Source of the DNA: Tachypleus tridentatus
Taxonomy: Eukaryota; Arthropoda; Merostomata; Xiphosura; Limulidae
Length of the DNA stretch: 64,000 nt
Direction of reading: 5' to 3'
Assembly: GCF_004210375.1 (NCBI RefSeq)
Contig: NC_134827.1
Coordinates: forward strand, 103,029,285-103,093,284
Shown here one piece after another: positions 1 through 12,998 of this stretch. The notes beneath the pieces were generated by a model. The model was not told the origin of the DNA and made no database searches. It saw nothing but the letters and a program-made list of their open reading frames with translations. Positions within the stretch are counted from its first letter, which is position 1, and each line of letters starts with the position of its first letter. Both the position numbers and the translations under genes were made by a program.

Positions 1-3000
1 ATTTCAACATTAACAGAGCATAATGAAACCAAACACATAATTCAATGTATTCCTATTTCAACATTAACAGAGCATAATGAAACCAAACACATAATTCAAT
101 GTATTCCTATTTCAACATTAACAGAGCATAATGAAACCAAACACATAATTCAATGTATTCCTATTTCAAGATTAACAGAGCATAATGAAACCAAACACAT
201 AATTCAATGTATTCCTATTTCAAGATTAACAGAGCATAATGAAACCAAACCCATAATTCAATGTATTCCTATTTCAACATTGACAGAGCATAATGAAACC
301 AAACCCATAATTCAAATTATTCCGATTTCAACATTGACAGAGCATAATGAAACCAAACCAATAATTCAATGTATTCCTATTTCAACATTAACAGAGCATA
401 ATGAAACCAAACCCATAATTCAATGTATTCCTATTTCAACATTAACAGAGCATAATGAAACCAAACCAATAATTCAATGTATTCCTATTTCAACATTAAC
501 AGAGCATAATGAAACCAAACCCATAATTCAAATTATTCCGATTTCAACATTAACAGAGCACAATGAAACCAAACCCATAATTCAATGTATTCCTATTTCA
601 ACATTAACAGTGCATAATGAAACCAAACCAATAATTCAATGTATTCCTATATCAACATTAACAGAGCATAATGAAACCAAACCCATAATTCAAATTATTC
701 CGATTTCAACATTAACAGAGCATAATGAAACCAAACCCATAATTCAAATTATTCTGATTTCAACATTAACAGAGCATAATGAAACCAAACCCATAATTCA
801 AATTATTCCGATTTCAACATTAACAGAGCATAATGAAACCAAACCCATAATTCAAATTATTTCGATTTCAACATTAACAGAGCATAATGAAACCAAACCC
901 ATAATTCAAATTATTCTGATTTCAACATTGACAGAGCATAATGAAACCAAACCCATAATTCAATGTATTCCTATTTCAACATTAACAGAGCATAATGAAA
1001 CCAAACCCATAATTCAATGTATTCCTATTTCAACATTAACAGAGCATAATGAAACCAAACCCATAATTCAAATTATTCTGATTTCAACATTGACAGAGCA
1101 TAATGAAACCAAACCCATAATTCAACGTATTCCTATTTCAACATTAACAGAGCAAAATGAAACCAAACCAATAATTCAATGTATTCCTATATCAACATTA
1201 ACAGAGCATAATGAAACCAAACCCATAATTCAAATTATTCCGATTTCAACATTAACAGAGCATAATGAAACCAAACCCATAATTCAAATTATTCCGATTT
1301 CAACATTAACAGAGCATAATGAAACCAAACCCATAATTCAAATTATTCCGATTTCAACATTAACAGAGCATAATGAAACCAAACCCATAATTCAAATTAT
1401 TCCGATTTCAACATTAACAGAGCATAATGAAACCAAACACATAATTCAAATTATTCTGATTTCAACATTGACAGAGCGTAATGAAACCAAACCCATAATT
1501 CAAATTATTCTGATTTCAACATTGACAGAGCATAATGAAACCAAACCCATAATTCAATGTATTCCTATTTCAACATTAACAGAGCATAATGAAACCAAAC
1601 ACATAATTCAATGTATTCCTATTTCAACATTAACAGAGCATAATGAAACCAAACCCATAATTCAAATTATTCTGATTTCAACATTGAAAGAGCATAATGA
1701 AACCAAACCCATAATTCAATGTATTCCTATTTCAACATTGACAGAGCATAATGAAACCAAACCCATAATTCAAATTATTCCGATTTCAACATTAACAGAG
1801 CGTAATGAAACCAAACCCATAATTCAAATTATTCCGATTTCAACATTAACAGAGCATAATGAAACAAAACCCATAATTCAAATTATTCTGATTTCAACAT
1901 TGACAGAGCATAATGAAACCAAACCAATAATTCAATGTATTCCTATATCAATATTAACAGAGCATAATGAAACCAAACCCACAATTCAAATTATTCCGAT
2001 TTCAACATTAACAGAGCATAATGAAACCAAACCCATAATTCAAATTATTCTGATTTCAACATTGACAGAGCATAATGAAACCAAACCCATAATTCAATGT
2101 ATTCCGATTTCAACATTGACAGAGCATAATGAAACCAAACCCATAATTCAATGTATTCCTATTTCAACATTAACAGAGCATAATGAAACCAAACACATAA
2201 TTCAATGTATTCCTATTTCAACATTAACAGAGCATAATGAAACCAAACCCATAATTCAAATTATTCTGATTTCAACATTAACAGAGCATAATGAAACCAA
2301 ACCCATAATTCAAATTATTCCGATTTCAACATTAACACAGCATAATGAAACCAAACCCATCATTCAAATTATTCTGATTTCAACATTGACAGAGCATAAT
2401 GAAACCAAACCCATAATTCAATGTATTCCTATTTCAACATTAACAGAGCATAATGAAACCAAACACATAATTCAATGTATTCCTATTTCAACATTAACAG
2501 AGCATAATGAAACCAAACCCATAATTCAAATTATTCTGATTTCAACATTGAAAGAGCATAATGAAACCAAACCCATAATTCAATGTATTCCTATTTCAAC
2601 ATTGACAGAGCATAATGAAACCAAACCCATAATTCAAATTATTCCGATTTCAACATTGACAGAGCATAATGAAACCAAACCAATAATTCAATGTATTCCT
2701 ATTTCAACATTAACAGAGCATAATGAAACCAAACCCATAATTCAAATTATTCCGATTTCAACATTAACAGAGCATAATGAAACCAAACCCATAATTCAAT
2801 GTATTCCTATATCAACATCAACAGAGCATAATGAAACCAAACCCATAATTCAAATTATTCCGATTTCAACATTAACAGAGCGTAATGAAACCAAACCCAT
2901 AATTCAAATTATTCCGATTTCAACATTAACAGAGCATAATGAAAACAAACCCATAATTCAACGTATTCCTATTTCAACATTAACAGAGCATAATGAAACC

Positions 3001-6000
3001 AAACCCATAATTCAAATTATTCCGATTTCAACATTAACAGAGCATAATGAAAACAAACCCATAATTCAATGTATTCCTATTTCAACATTAACAGAGCATA
3101 ATGAAACCAAACCAATAATTCAATGTATTCCTATATCAACATTAACAGAGCATAATGAAACCAAACCCATAATTCAAATTATTCCGATTTCAACATTAAC
3201 AGAGCATAATGAAACCAAACCCATAATTCAAATTATTCTGATTTCAACATTGACAGAGCATAATGAAACCAAACCCATAATTCAATGTATTCCTATTTCA
3301 ACATTAACAGAGCATAATGAAACCAAACACATAATTCAAATTATTCCGATTTCAACATTAACAGAGCATAATGAAACCAAACCCATAATTCAAATTATTC
3401 TGATTTCAACATTGACAGAGCATAATGAAACCAAACCAATAATTCAATGTATTCCTATATCAACATTAACAGAGCATAATGAAACCAAACCCATAATTCA
3501 AATTATTCCGATTTCAACATTAACAGAGCATAATGAAACCAAACCCATAATTCAAATTATTCTGATTTCAACATTGACAGAGCATAATGAAACCAAACCC
3601 ATAATTCAACGTATTCCTATTTCAACATTAACAGAGCATAATGAAACCAAACCAATAATTCAATGTATTCCTATTTCAACATTAACAGAGCATAATGAAA
3701 CCAAACCCATAATTCAATGTATTCCTATATCAACATTGACAGAGCATAATGAAACCAAACCCATAATTCAAATTATTCTGATTTCAACATTGACAGAGTG
3801 TAATGAAACCAAACCCATAATTCAAATTATTCTGATTTCAACATTGACAGAGCATAATGAAACCAAACCCATAATTCAATGTATTCCTATTTCAACATTA
3901 ACAGAGCATAATGAAACCAAACCCATAATTCAATGTATTCCTATTTCAACATTAACAGAGCATAATGAAACCAAACACATAATTCAATGTATTCTATTTC
4001 AACATTAACAGAGCATAATGAAACCAAACCCATAATTCAAATTATTCTGATTTCAACATTAACAGAGCATAATGAAACCAAACCCATAATTCAATGTATT
4101 CCTATTTCAACATTAACAGAGCATAATGAAACCAAACCCATAATTCAACATATTCCTATTTCAACATTAACAGAGCATAATGAAACCAAACCAATAATTC
4201 AATGTATTCCTATTTCAACATTAACAGAGCATAATGAAACCAAACCCATAATTCAAATTATTCTGATTTCAACATTGACAGAGCATAATGAAACCAAACC
4301 CATAATTCAAATTATTCTGATTTCAACATTGACAGAGCATAATGAAACCAAACCCATAATTCAATGTATTCCTATTTCAACATTAACAGAGCATAATGAA
4401 ACCAAACCCATAATTCAAATTATTCTGATTTCAACATTGACAGAGCATAATGAAACCAAACCCATGATTCAAATTATTCTGATTTCAACATTGACAGAGC
4501 ATAATGAAACCAAACCCATAATTCAATGTATTCCTATTTCAACATTAACAGAGCATAATGAAACCAAACCATAATTCAATGTATTCCTGTTTCAACATTA
4601 ACAGAGCATAATGAAACCAAACCCATAATTCAATGTATTCCTATTTCAACATTAACAGAGCATAATGAAACCAAACCCATAATTCAATGTATTCCTATTT
4701 CAACATTGACAGAGCATAATGAAACCAAACCCATAATTCAAATTATTCCGATTTCAACATTGACAGAGCATAATGAAACCAAACCAATAATTCAATGTAT
4801 TCCTATTTCAACATTAACAGAGCATAATGAAACCAAACCCATAATTCAATGTATTCTATTTCAACATTAACAGAGCATAATGAAACCAAACCAATAATTC
4901 AATGTATTCCTATTTCAACATTAACAGAGCATAATGAAACCAAACCCATAATTCAAATTATTCCGATTTCAACATTAACAGAGCATAATGAAACCAAACC
5001 CATAATTCAATGTATTCCTATTTCAACATTAACAGAGCATAATGAAACCAAACCAATAATTCAATGTATTCCTATATCAACATTAACAGAGCATAATGAA
5101 ACCAAACCCATAATTCAAATTATTCCGATTTCAACATTAACAGAGCATAATGAAACCAAACCCATAATTCAAATTATTCTGATTTCAACATTAACAGAGC
5201 ATAATGAAACCAAACCCATAATTCAAATTATTCCGATTTCAACATTAACAGAGCATAATGAAACCAAACCCATAATTCAAATTATTTCGATTTCAACATT
5301 AACAGAGCATAATGAAACCAAACCCATAATTCAAATTATTCTGATTTCAACATTGACAGAGCATAATGAAACCAAACCCATAATTCAATGTATTCCTATT
5401 TCAACATTAACAGAGCATAATGAAACCAAACCCATAATTCAATGTATTCCTATTTCAACATTAACAGAGCATAATGAAACCAAACCCATAATTCAAATTA
5501 TTCTGATTTCAACATTGACAGAGCATAATGAAACCAAACCCATAATTCAACGTATTCCTATTTCAACATTAACAGAGCAAAATGAAACCAAACCAATAAT
5601 TCAATGTATTCCTATATCAACATTAACAGAGCATAATGAAACCAAACCCATAATTCAAATTATTCCGATTTCAACATTAACAGAGCATAATGAAACCAAA
5701 CCCATAATTCAAATTATTCCGATTTCAACATTAACAGAGCATAATGAAACCAAACCCATAATTCAAATTATTCCGATTTCAACATTAACAGAGCATAATG
5801 AAACCAAACCCATAATTCAAATTATTCCGATTTCAACATTAACAGAGCATAATGAAACCAAACACATAATTCAAATTATTCTGATTTCAACATTGACAGA
5901 GCGTAATGAAACCAAACCCATAATTCAAATTATTCTGATTTCAACATTGACAGAGCATAATGAAACCAAACCCATAATTCAATGTATTCCTATTTCAACA

Positions 6001-9000
6001 TTAACAGAGCATAATGAAACCAAACCACATAATTCAATGTATTCCTATTTCAACATTAACAGAGCATAATGAAACCAAACCCATAATTCAAATTATTCTG
6101 ATTTCAACATTGAAAGAGCATAATGAAACCAAACCCATAATTCAAATTATTCCGATTTCAACATTAACAGAGCATAATGAAACCAAACCCATAATTCAAA
6201 TTATTCCGATTTCAACATTAACAGAGCATAATGAAACCAAACCCATAATTCAAATTATTCCGATTTCAACATTAACAGAGCATAATGAAAACAAACCCAT
6301 AATTCAACGTATTCCTATTTCAACATTAACAGAGCATAATGAAACCAAACCCATAATTTAAATTATTCCGATTTCAACATTAACAGAGCATAATGAAAAC
6401 AAACCCATAATTCAATGTATTCCTATTTCAACATTAACAGAGCATAATGAAACCAAACCAATAATTCAATGTATTCCTATATCAACATTAACAGAGCATA
6501 ATGAAACCAAACCCATAATTCAAATTATTCCGATTTCAACATTAACAGAGCATAATGAAACCAAACCCATAATTCAAATTATTCTGATTTCAACATTGAC
6601 AGAGCATAATGAAACCAAACCCATAATTCAATGTATTCCTATTTCAACATTAACAGAGCATAATGAAACCAAACACATAATTCAAATTATTCCGATTTCA
6701 ACATTAACAGAGCATAATGAAACCAAACCCATAATTCAAATTATTCTGATTTCAACATTGACAGAGAATAATGAAACCAAACCAATAATTCAATGTATTC
6801 CTATATCAACATTAACAGAGCATAATGAAACCAAACCCATAATTCAAATTATTCCGATTTCAACATTAACAGAGCATAATGAAACCAAACCCATAATTCA
6901 AATTATTCTGATTTCAACATTGACAGAGCATAATGAAACCAAACCCATAATTCAATGTATTCCGATTTCAACATTGACAGAGCATAATGAAACCAAACCC
7001 ATAATTCAATGTATTCCTATTTCAACATTAACAGAGCATAATGAAACCAAACACATAATTCAATGTATTCCTATTTCAACATTAACAGAGCATAATGAAA
7101 CCAAACCCATAATTCAAATTATTCTGATTTCAACATTGACAGAGCATAATGAAACCAAACCCATAATTCAACGTATTCCTATTTCAACATTAACAGAGCA
7201 TAATGAAACCAAACCCATAATTCAACGTATTCCTATTTCAACATTAACAGAGCATAATGAAACCAAACCAATAATTCAATGTATTCCTATATCAACATTA
7301 ACAGAGCATAATGAAACCAATCCCATAATTCAATGTATTCCTATTTCAACATTAACAGAGCATAATGAAACCAAACCCATAATTCAATGTATTCCTATTT
7401 CAACATTAACAGAGCATAATGAAACCAAACCCATAATTCAATGTATTCCTATTTCAACATTAACAGAGCATAATGAAACCAAACCCATAATTCAAATTAT
7501 TCCTATTTCAACATTAACAGAGCATAATGAAACCAAACACATAATTCAAATTATTCTGATTTCAACATTGACAGAGCGTAATGAAACCAAACCCATAATT
7601 CAAATTATTCTGATTTCAACATTGACAGAGCATAATGAAACCAAACCCATAATTCAATGTATTCCTATTTCAACATTAACAGAGCATAATGAAACCAAAC
7701 ACATAATTCAATGTATTCCTATTTCAACATTAACAGAGCATAATGAAACCAAACCCATAATTCAAATTATTCTGATTTCAACATTGAAAGAGCATAATGA
7801 AACCAAACCCATAATTCAATGTATTCCTATTTCAACATTGACAGAGCATAATGAAACCAAACCCATAATTCAAATTATTCCGATTTCAACATTGACAGAG
7901 CATAATGAAACCAAACCAATAATTCAATGTATTCCTATTTCAACATTAACAGAGCATAATGAAACCAAACCCATAATTCAAATTATTCCGATTTCAACAT
8001 TAACAGAGCATAATGAAACCAAACCCATAATTCAATGTATTCTATATCAACATTAACAGAGCATAATGAAACCAAACCCATAATTCAAATTATTCCGATT
8101 TCAACATTAACAGAGCATAATGAAACCAAACCCATAATTCAAATTATTCCGATTTCAACATTAACAGAGCATAATGAAACCAAACCCATAATTCAAATTA
8201 TTCCGATTTCAACATTAACAGAGCATAATGAAAACAAACCCATAATTCAACGTATTCCTATTTCAACATTAACAGAGCATAATGAAACCAAACCCATAAT
8301 TCAAATTATTCCGATTTCAACATTAACAGAGCATAATGAAACCAAACCCATAATTCAATGTATTCCTATTTCAACATTAACAGAGCATAATGAAACCAAA
8401 CCAATAATTCAATGTATTCCTATATCAACATTAACAGAGCATAATGAAACCAAACCCATAATTCAAATTATTCCGATTTCAACATTAACAGAGCATAATG
8501 AAACCAAACCCATAATTCAAATTATTCTGATTTCAACATTGACAGAGCATAATGAAACCAAACCCATAATTCAATGTATTCCTATTTCAACATTAACAGA
8601 GCATAATGAAACCAAACACATAATTCAAATTATTCCGATTTCAACATTAACAGAGCATAATGAAACCAAACCCATAATTCAAATTATTCTGATTTCAACA
8701 TTGACAGAGAATAATGAAACCAATAATTCAATGTATTCCTATATCAACATTAACAGAGCATAATGAAACCAAACCCATAATTCAAATTATTCCGATTTCA
8801 ACATTAACAGAGCATAATGAAACCAAACCCATAATTCAAATTATTCTGATTTCAACATTGACAGAGCATAATGAAACCAAACCCATAATTCAATGTATTC
8901 CGATTTCAACATTGACAGAGCATAATGAAACCAAACCCATAATTCAATGTATTCCTATTTCAACATTAACAGAGCATAATGAAACCAAACACATAATTCA

Positions 9001-12000
9001 ATGTATTCCTATTTCAACATTAACAGAGCATAATGAAACCAAACCCATAATTCAAATTATTCTGATTTCAACATTGACAGAGCATAATGAAACCAAACCC
9101 ATAATTCAACGTATTCCTATTTCAACATTAACAGAGCATAATGAAACCAAACCCATAATTCAACGTATTCCTATTTCAACATTAACAGAGCATAATGAAA
9201 CCAAACCAATAATTCAATGTATTCCTATATCAACATTAACAGAGCATAATGAAACCAAACCCATAATTCAATTTATTCCTATTTCAACATTAACAGAGCA
9301 TAATGAAACCAAACCCATAATTCAATGTATTCCTATTTCAACATTAACAGAGCATAATGAAACCAAACCCATAATTCAATGTATTCCTATTTCAACATTA
9401 ACAGAGCATAATGAAACCAAACCCATAATTCAAATTATTCCGATTTCAACATTAACAGAGCACAATGAAACCAAACCCATAATTCAATGTATTCCTATTT
9501 CAACATTAACAGTGCATAATGAAACCAAACCCATAATTCAATGTATTCCTATTTCAACATTAACAGAGCATAATGAAACCAAACCCATAATTCAAATTAT
9601 TCCGATTTCAACATTAACAGAGCATAATGAAACCAAACCCATAATTCAAATTATTCTGATTTCAACATTAACAGAGCAATATGAAACCAAACCCATAATT
9701 CAAATTATTCCGATTTCAACATTAACAGAGCATAATGAAACCAAACCCATAATTCAAATTATTTCGATTTCAACATTAACAGAGCATAATGAAACCAAAC
9801 CCATAATTCAAATTATTCTGATTTCAACATTGACAGAGCATAATGAAACCAAACCCATAATTCAATGTATTCCTATTTCAACATTAACAGAGCATAATGA
9901 AACCAAACCCATAATTCAATGTATTCCTATTTCAACATTAACAGAGCATAATGAAACCAAACCCATAATTCAAATTATTCTGATTTCAACATTAACAGAG
10001 CATAATGAAACCAAACCCATAATTCAAATTATTCTATTTCAACATTAACAGAGCAAAATGAAACCAAACCAATAATTCAATGTATTCCTATTTCAACATT
10101 AACAGAGCATAATGAAACCAAACCCATAATTCAAATTATTCCGATTTCAACATTAACAGGCATAATGAAACCAAACCCATAATTCAAATTATTCCATTTC
10201 AACATTAACAGGCATAATGAAACCAAACCCATAATTCAAATTATTCCGATTTCAACATTAACAGAGCATAATGAAACCAAACCCATAATTCAATGTATTC
10301 CTATTTCAGCATTAACAGAGCATAATGAAACCAAACCCATAATTCAAATTATTCTGATTTCAACATTGAAAGAGCATAATGAAACCAAACCCATAATTCA
10401 ATGTATTCCTATTTCAACATTGACAGAGCATAATGAAACCAAACCCATAATTCAAATTATTCCGATTTCAACATTGACAGAGCATAATGAAACCAAACCA
10501 ATAATTCAATGTATTCCTATTTCAACATTAACAGAGCATAATGAAACCAAACCCATAATTCAAATTATTCCGATTTCAACATTAACAGAGCATAATGAAA
10601 CCAAACCCATAATTCAATGTATTCCTATATCAACATCAACAGAGCATAATGAAACCAAACCCATAATTCAAATTATTCCGATTTCAACATTAACAGAGCG
10701 TAATGAAACCAAACCCATAATTCAAATTATTCCGATTTCAACATTAACAGAGCATAATGAAAACAAACCCATAATTCAACGTATTCCTATTTCAACATTA
10801 ACAGAGCATAATGAAACCAAACCCATAATTCAAATTATTCCGATTTCAACATTAACAGAGCATAATGAAAACAAACCCATAATTCAATGTATTCTATTTC
10901 AACATTAACAGAGCATAATGAAACCAAACCAATAATTCAATGTATTCCTATATCAACATTAACAGAGCATAATGAAACCAAACCCATAATTCAAATTATT
11001 CCGATTTCAACATTAACAGGCATAATGAAACCAAACCCATAATTCAAATTATTCTGATTTCAACATTGACAGAGCATAATGAAACCAAACCCATAATTCA
11101 ATGTATTCCTATTTCAGCATTAACAGGCATAGTGAAACCAAACACATAATTCAAATTATTCCGATTTCAACATTAACAGAGCATAATGAAACCAAACCCA
11201 TAATTCAAATTATTCTGATTTGAACATTGACAGAGCATAATGAAACCAAACCAATAATTCAATGTATTCCTATATCAACATTAACAGAGCATAATGAAAC
11301 CAAACCCATAATTCAAATTAATCCGATTTCAACATTAACAGAGCATAATGAAACCAAACCCATAATTCAAATTATTCTGATTTCAACATTGACAGAGCAT
11401 AATGAAACCAAACCCATGAATTCAATGTATTCAATGTATCGATTTCAACATTGACAGAGCATAATGAAACCAAACCCATAATTCAATGTATTCCTATTTC
11501 AGCATTAACAGAGCATAATGAAACCAAACACATAATTCAATGTATTCCTATTTCAACATTAACAGAGCATAATGAAACCAAACCCATAATTCAAATTATT
11601 CTGATTTCAACATTGACAGAGCATAATGAAACCAAACCCATAATTCAACGTATTCCTATTTCAACATTAACAGGGCATAAGTGAAACCAAACCCATAATT
11701 CAATGTATTCCTATTTCAACATTGACAGAGCATAATGAAACCAAACCCATAATTCAAATTATTCCTATTTCAACATTAACAGGCATAATGAAACCAAACC
11801 ACATAACTCAAATTATTCTGGTTTCAACATTGACAGGAGCGTAATAGAACCAAACCCATAATTCAAATTATTCCGATTTCAGCATTGACAGAGCATAATA
11901 AGAGCCAAACCCATAATTCAATGTATTCCTATTTCAGCATTAACAGGCATAATGAAGACCAAACACATAATTCAATGTATTCCTATTTCAACATTAACAG

Positions 12001-12420
12001 GACATAAGTGAAACCAAACCATAATTCAAATTATTCTGATTTCAACATTGAAGGGCATAATGAGAACCAAACCCATAATTCAATGTGTTCCTATTTCAAC
12101 ATTGACGAAAGTATAATGAAAGGCAAACCCATAATTCAAATTATTCCGATTTCAACATTGACAGAGCATAATGAAACCAAACCAATAATTCAATGTATTC
12201 CTATTTCCAGCATTAACAGGAGGCATAATGAAGAGCCAAACCCATAATTCAGATTATTCCGATTCCAGCATTAGCACAGGGCATAATGAGACCAAACCCA
12301 TAATTCAATGTATGTTCCTATATCAGCATCAACAGGCATAATGAGAACCAAACCCATAATTCAAATTGTTCCGGTTTCAACATTAACAGGCCAGTAATGA
12401 GGAGCCAAGGCATGATTCAA
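1..12420. repeat. 54-bp satellite array, about 230 copies
   Basis: Near-identical 54-bp monomers run head to tail from the first base to the assembly gap and continue beyond the left edge. Each monomer starts ATTTCAACATTAACAGAGC and ends TTCAATGTATTCCT or TTCAAATTATTCCG. Variant positions recur (TGTATT/AATTATT, CCG/CTG, CCC/CAC). One of the six frames has no stop in the consensus and reads as an 18-residue repeat containing TEHNETKPIIQ; from base 1 it stays open to 4008. The frame then shifts at 1-2 base indels (about 3991, 4570, 4855, 6027, 8040, 8722, 10033). No start context, intron or unique flank supports a gene, and 54 being a multiple of three explains the open frame. From about 10150 to the gap the monomers become ragged with many small indels. 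Confidence 0.97.
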
Positions 12421-12920
12421 NNNNNNNNNNNNNNNNNNNNNNNNNNNNNNNNNNNNNNNNNNNNNNNNNNNNNNNNNNNNNNNNNNNNNNNNNNNNNNNN
12501 NNNNNNNNNNNNNNNNNNNNNNNNNNNNNNNNNNNNNNNNNNNNNNNNNNNNNNNNNNNNNNNNNNNNNNNNNNNNNNNNNNNNNNNNNNNNNNNNNNNN
12601 NNNNNNNNNNNNNNNNNNNNNNNNNNNNNNNNNNNNNNNNNNNNNNNNNNNNNNNNNNNNNNNNNNNNNNNNNNNNNNNNNNNNNNNNNNNNNNNNNNNN
12701 NNNNNNNNNNNNNNNNNNNNNNNNNNNNNNNNNNNNNNNNNNNNNNNNNNNNNNNNNNNNNNNNNNNNNNNNNNNNNNNNNNNNNNNNNNNNNNNNNNNN
12801 NNNNNNNNNNNNNNNNNNNNNNNNNNNNNNNNNNNNNNNNNNNNNNNNNNNNNNNNNNNNNNNNNNNNNNNNNNNNNNNNNNNNNNNNNNNNNNNNNNNN
12901 NNNNNNNNNNNNNNNNNNNN
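12421..12920. other. Assembly gap (500 N)
   Basis: Exactly 500 N, a typical arbitrary scaffold gap size, so the true distance is unknown. Satellite lies on the left. On the right, sequence resumes inside an EVI5 exon, so coding sequence is lost in the gap. Confidence 0.99.
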
Positions 12921-12998
12921 AAGGCTTATTCTCTCCATGACAGGGAAGTAGGTTATTGTCAAGGAAGTGCCTTCATTGTTGGGTTATTACTGTTACAG
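12921..12998 (+). CDS. EVI5 exon 1 of window (truncated by gap)
   Basis: 26 codons from [18 protein letters not shown] to LLLLQ, then donor GTGAGT. It carries the YCQ glutamine finger of the TBC catalytic site. The exon's 5' end is in the N gap. Confidence 0.93.

Noticed and set aside
280-12247. Several large proteins built of 18-residue repeats in the 54-bp satellite
   Set aside because: Only one frame is open because the monomer length is divisible by three. No promoter, splice or unique sequence, and frames break at each indel.
1-12420. CRISPR array
   Set aside because: Repeats are contiguous with no unique spacers and the genome is eukaryotic.
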